A DNA stretch of 64,000 nucleotides from Parachlamydia acanthamoebae. Lineage in GTDB: Bacteria; Chlamydiota; Chlamydiia; Chlamydiales; Parachlamydiaceae. Under the pieces are notes generated by a model. It made no database searches. It saw nothing but the letters and a program-made list of their open reading frames with translations, and was not told the DNA's origin. The position numbers and the translations under genes were made by a program. Below, piece by piece: positions 61,183-64,000 of this stretch (its first letter is position 1; every line of letters starts with the position of its first letter). The stretch is taken from assembly GCF_000875975.1 (NCBI RefSeq), contig NZ_BAWW01000003.1:62001-126000 (forward strand). Direction: 5' to 3'.

Positions 61183-61752
61183 ATGAGTATTAAGCCCGAT
61201 CATTGGATCAGAAAAATGGCAAAAGAACATGGAATGATTGAGCCATTCACCGATCAACAAGTCCGTAACACAGATAATGGTACTAAAGTTGTTAGTTTTG
61301 GTTTGTCTAGCTATGGGTATGATTTACGTGTATCGGATGAATTTAAAGTCTTTACAAACATTCATAACACGATCGTTGATCCTAAAAATTTTGAAGATAA
61401 TGCATTCGTTTCTTTACAAACACCCGAATGCATTATCCCGCCAAATTCTTTTGCTTTGGCACGCAGTGTCGAATATTTCCGTATTCCTCGCAATGTTCTC
61501 ACAATTTGCATCGGCAAATCCACTTATGCACGCTGCGGAATTATTGTAAACGTCACCCCATTCGAGCCGGGCTGGGAAGGATATGTCACATTAGAAATTT
61601 CAAATACAACGCCACTACCAGCTAAAATTTATGCTAATCAAGGCTTGGCCCAAGTGCTATTCTTTGAATCTGAGCATCCATGTGAAGTTTCCTATGCGGA
61701 CCGCAATGGAAAGTACATGAATCAGGTTGGCATTGTAACCCCACGTATGTAA
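61183..61752 (+). CDS. dcd: dCTP deaminase
   Basis: Dcd deaminates dCTP to dUTP, the main route to thymidine nucleotides in many bacteria. The 189-residue protein matches the family length. It has [20 protein letters not shown] at the N-terminal side, the catalytic-region segment [22 protein letters not shown] (motif GKSTYAR), and [29 protein letters not shown] precedes the ATG. The next small gene follows 5 bases after the stop. Together with the exported Cdd it shows two separate cytosine-deamination steps in this genome. Confidence 0.95.
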   Translation: MSIKPDHWIRKMAKEHGMIEPFTDQQVRNTDNGTKVVSFGLSSYGYDLRVSDEFKVFTNIHNTIVDPKNFEDNAFVSLQTPECIIPPNSFALARSVEYFRIPRNVLTICIGKSTYARCGIIVNVTPFEPGWEGYVTLEISNTTPLPAKIYANQGLAQVLFFESEHPCEVSYADRNGKYMNQVGIVTPRM

Positions 61753-61757
61753 TTTAT

Positions 61758-62132
61758 ATGCATAAGAACGTCTTGAGTCTGCTTAAAAGAAATATGCGTT
61801 CTTTCATTCATATTGGAATGATCCGCTCCTGGTGGGTCATTCTTTTTGTCCTCTTTTGCCTCATGTGCTATGAACAGGGCATTAAACAGCGAGAAACAGA
61901 TTTTCTCAAGTTAACGGAACAATTGCTGACACTTCAACATCAAAAAAAAGAAGCGCTTGCACTCAAACAAAAGCTGCTTGACCAAATCAATAGCGAAAGT
62001 GACCCTGCTTGGATTGAACTAACGCTCATGCGCGAGCTAGGGCTTAGTCCAAAAGGCAGCACAAAAGTTCTTTTTGTTTCTTCAGAGTCTGAATACAAAA
62101 AGCAAATAGACGAGAATAATAAGAATAGGTAA
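61758..62132 (+). CDS. Small bitopic coiled-coil protein, FtsB/DivIC-like
   Basis: A 124-residue protein with a basic N-terminus, one membrane helix (about 24-41, SWWVILFVLFCLMCYEQ), a coiled coil (about 45-80, LKLTEQLLTLQHQKKEALAL) and a C-terminal motif ELTLMRELGLSPKGSTKVLF. That order (short cytoplasmic part, helix, periplasmic coiled coil, 'LGL-P-G' segment) is the layout of division proteins FtsB/DivIC, though similarity is weak. It sits 5 bases after dcd and is likely co-transcribed with it. A role in division is inferred. Confidence 0.72.
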   Translation: MHKNVLSLLKRNMRSFIHIGMIRSWWVILFVLFCLMCYEQGIKQRETDFLKLTEQLLTLQHQKKEALALKQKLLDQINSESDPAWIELTLMRELGLSPKGSTKVLFVSSESEYKKQIDENNKNR

Positions 62133-62197
62133 AACAGAGATCAATAACATCGTAGATAGATAATGCACATGTTAAAACATTCTCTAAGAAATTCCCC

Positions 62198-63454
62198 ATG
62201 TTAAGTCTTTTTATATTTGTTTTTTTTATTCTAGTTTTGACATTTCTTTCTGGATATTTTTCTAGTTCCGAAACGGCTTTGTTTTCTCTTTCTTCCATGA
62301 AAATTAAGGCGTATGCAAAAGACCCAGATCCCAGAAAGCAATTAATCGCGAGCCTTTTAGCACATCCAAAAGACCTGCTCGTTACCATTTTTATCTTAAA
62401 TACAATCGTCAATATTCTTTTGCAAAACGTTTCCTCTAGCATGAGTGGGACAGATGGTGGTTGGGAATGGAAGGTTGGATTCCCTTTAGTCATGACGCTT
62501 CTCTTCGGAGAAATTATCCCTAAAAATCTCGGCTTTCAAAACAACGTTACAATTTCCTATTGGGTCAGCCCTGTTATTGATGTGTTGCAGAAACTATTGA
62601 AACCTGTGCGGCAGGCTATCATCGCGATTACTGCGCCCATTTCTCGCCTTTTATTTTTCTACCTAAAACGCAATCAGGAAATTTCAAAAAAAGAACTGAT
62701 GCATGTTTTGCGAACTTCCGAGGAATATGGAGTTCTGCATAAAGATGAAGCCGAACTCGTATCTGGTTATTTAAATTTGCAGGATGCCGTCGTTAAAGAG
62801 CTTGCACGCCCAAGAGAAGATATTTTATTTTACGACGTAAACGAACCGCTATCCAAACTCACCTATTTATTTGTTGAGCAAGAAGTCTCACGCGTACCGG
62901 TTTGCGATAAAAATATTGACAACATTTTAGGAATCTTAAGCGCAAAAGCCTATTTTCTTCATAATCAACACATGGTTTCAGGCCGAGAGTTAATCCCCAT
63001 TTTAGACAAACCATTTTATGTCCCAGAGACAACACTGGCTCGCCGACTGATTCGACAACTAAGTGAAATGAACCAAGTCCTCGCATTGGTTGTAGATGAA
63101 TATGGATCGATTTCCGGGCTTATCTCGAGTGAAGATTTGGCAGAAACGGTGATTGGCCAAATCGCAGATTTACGCGATAAAAAAAGTTTATATACACGTG
63201 CGGGAGCCAATGAAATTATTGCAAGTGGACGACTTGAATTAGCCGACTTTAACGACATGTTCGATGTAAATTTAGTAAGTGAAAATAACATGGTCACCTT
63301 GGGAGGATGGTTAACAGAGCAACTGGGCGACATTCCCAAGGCAGGAACAAAATACGAAACTCACGACTTCTTATTTCATGTCCTCTCCGCTTACCCAAAT
63401 CGGGTGAGACGACTTTATATTCGCAAATTAAAAGGAAAGACTAAAGCGGCATAA
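62198..63454 (+). CDS. CNNM/CorC-family (DUF21, CBS pair, CorC_HlyC) membrane protein
   Basis: A 418-residue protein of the HlyC/CorC/CNNM family, proposed magnesium/cobalt or sodium transporters. Four hydrophobic segments form the DUF21 domain (1-180), with SGYFSSSETALFSLSSMKIK and LLFGEIIPKNLGFQNN as hallmark motifs. A CBS pair (about 200-320; VVDEYGSISGLISSEDLAE) and the C-terminal CorC_HlyC domain (GRLELADFNDMFDVNL; VTLGGWLTEQLGDIP) follow. It precedes a second CNNM gene 27 bases downstream, a pairing known from chlamydiae. Confidence 0.93.
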   Translation: MLSLFIFVFFILVLTFLSGYFSSSETALFSLSSMKIKAYAKDPDPRKQLIASLLAHPKDLLVTIFILNTIVNILLQNVSSSMSGTDGGWEWKVGFPLVMTLLFGEIIPKNLGFQNNVTISYWVSPVIDVLQKLLKPVRQAIIAITAPISRLLFFYLKRNQEISKKELMHVLRTSEEYGVLHKDEAELVSGYLNLQDAVVKELARPREDILFYDVNEPLSKLTYLFVEQEVSRVPVCDKNIDNILGILSAKAYFLHNQHMVSGRELIPILDKPFYVPETTLARRLIRQLSEMNQVLALVVDEYGSISGLISSEDLAETVIGQIADLRDKKSLYTRAGANEIIASGRLELADFNDMFDVNLVSENNMVTLGGWLTEQLGDIPKAGTKYETHDFLFHVLSAYPNRVRRLYIRKLKGKTKAA

Positions 63455-63481
63455 TATGGCTTGGATTGTAGGAATAGGCAA

Positions 63482-64000
63482 ATGAATCTTTCGGCTTGGT
63501 GGTGGTTATTTTTTAATTTTCTTTCCATTATTATTCTCGCATTTTACTCAATGATCGAGATGGCTTGTGTTTCTCTTAACAAAGTACGCTTGCATTACTA
63601 CGTGAGTCAAGGGAATACACGTGCCATTTATTTAAATTATCTCCTTCAAAATCCTGCACGCTTATTTGGCACAACTTTAATTGGTGTCAATGTGGCCATG
63701 GTAATCGGCTCCGAATGTGCCCGCGAATTTTTCAGTTCCTTAGGCTTGAGTCCAGATTGGGCACCCATCCCCCAAATTCTCTTGGTTGTAATTTTTGGAG
63801 AACTCTCGCCCATGTTTGCCGCTAGACACTATTCGGAAAATGTCGCCATGCTGGGCGCCCCTCTTCTGTATGCCTCGGCTAGGTTGATGTCGCCTATTTT
63901 GTGGGCGATTAACATGGTTTCTAAAATTGGAAGCAAACTTTTAAATCAACCGAGCTCCGAACCCGATCTTTTTCTTAGCCAAGATGAACTCCAAAAAATT
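63482..64000 (+). CDS. Second CNNM/CorC-family membrane protein, cut by the window end
   Basis: The first 173 codons of a gene with the ATG at 63482, with AGGAAT about 11 bases upstream and no stop before the end of the window. The N-terminal DUF21 domain is clear: a membrane helix (FFNFLSIIILAFYSMIEMAC), then VSLNKVRLHYYVSQGN, LFGTTLIGVNVAMVIGSECA, and VVIFGELSPMFAARHY, where the neighbour has FGEIIPKNLG. It is a paralogue of the preceding gene and probably in the same operon. The CBS and CorC_HlyC domains would lie beyond the window. Confidence 0.92.
   Translation, partial: MNLSAWWWLFFNFLSIIILAFYSMIEMACVSLNKVRLHYYVSQGNTRAIYLNYLLQNPARLFGTTLIGVNVAMVIGSECAREFFSSLGLSPDWAPIPQILLVVIFGELSPMFAARHYSENVAMLGAPLLYASARLMSPILWAINMVSKIGSKLLNQPSSEPDLFLSQDELQKI

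Overview
The window is a moderately AT-rich chromosomal segment from a member of the phylum Chlamydiae, most likely an amoeba-associated 'environmental' chlamydia (Parachlamydiales) rather than Chlamydia itself. The case rests on a murF-mraY-murD-LysM-ftsW cluster in chlamydial order, a topA fused to a C-terminal SWIB domain, a type III secretion translocator operon of the CopB/CopD/LcrH kind, a groEL paralogue without groES, and eukaryote-like effector candidates (two F-box proteins, a PARG-like macrodomain protein, a J-domain protein, a Sel1-repeat protein). No name below genus-group level can be justified from sequence alone.

Layout. 1-5.9 kb: an IS256-type transposase remnant, an internally duplicated orphan protein, a minus-strand group with a conserved unknown, trmB and rsmI, tRNA-Cys(GCA) and an acyl-CoA desaturase. 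6-13 kb: peptidoglycan/division operon murF, mraY, murD, a LysM protein and ftsW, followed by a CgeB-like glycosyltransferase where Chlamydia has murG. 13-18.7 kb: a cytidine deaminase with a signal peptide, then two translationally coupled genes sharing an N-terminal module (the second ends in a PARG-type macrodomain) and an orphan membrane protein. 18.7-29.9 kb: topA-SWIB, dprA, a decaying gene, an SDR enzyme, a metallophosphoesterase, glgC, a FadL-family outer membrane protein and nadC. 30-37 kb: groEL paralogue, a FecBCD-type metal/siderophore ABC transporter and a tandem pair of F-box proteins. 37-46 kb: two tandem paralogues plus a third, larger relative (orphan helical-repeat family) surrounding a YkgJ-type cysteine cluster protein, an Mrp-type ATPase and a phosphoglucomutase. 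46-50.6 kb: a compact five-gene minus-strand cluster (RLAN/RimK ATP-grasp ligase, GCS2-type ligase, N-formylglutamate amidohydrolase-like enzyme, C39-like cysteine peptidase, SnoaL-like protein), the best candidate for an unusual biochemical system. 50.8-53.8 kb: T3SS translocators and chaperone. 54-64 kb: Sel1-repeat protein, small membrane protein, orphan membrane protein, J-domain protein, FMN reductase, Nudix hydrolase, nickel superoxide dismutase with a His-rich tail, dcd, an FtsB/DivIC-like small protein and two CNNM/CorC-type transporters, the second cut by the window end.

How the parts fit. Housekeeping blocks (cell wall, tRNA modification, glycogen precursor synthesis by phosphoglucomutase and GlgC, NAD synthesis by NadC, pyrimidine deaminases Cdd and Dcd) alternate with host-interaction blocks. 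The T3SS translocator operon would supply the pore for the F-box, PARG-like and orphan-family effector candidates. The nickel SOD and the FecBCD-like transporter point to metal handling and oxidative defence at the cell envelope.
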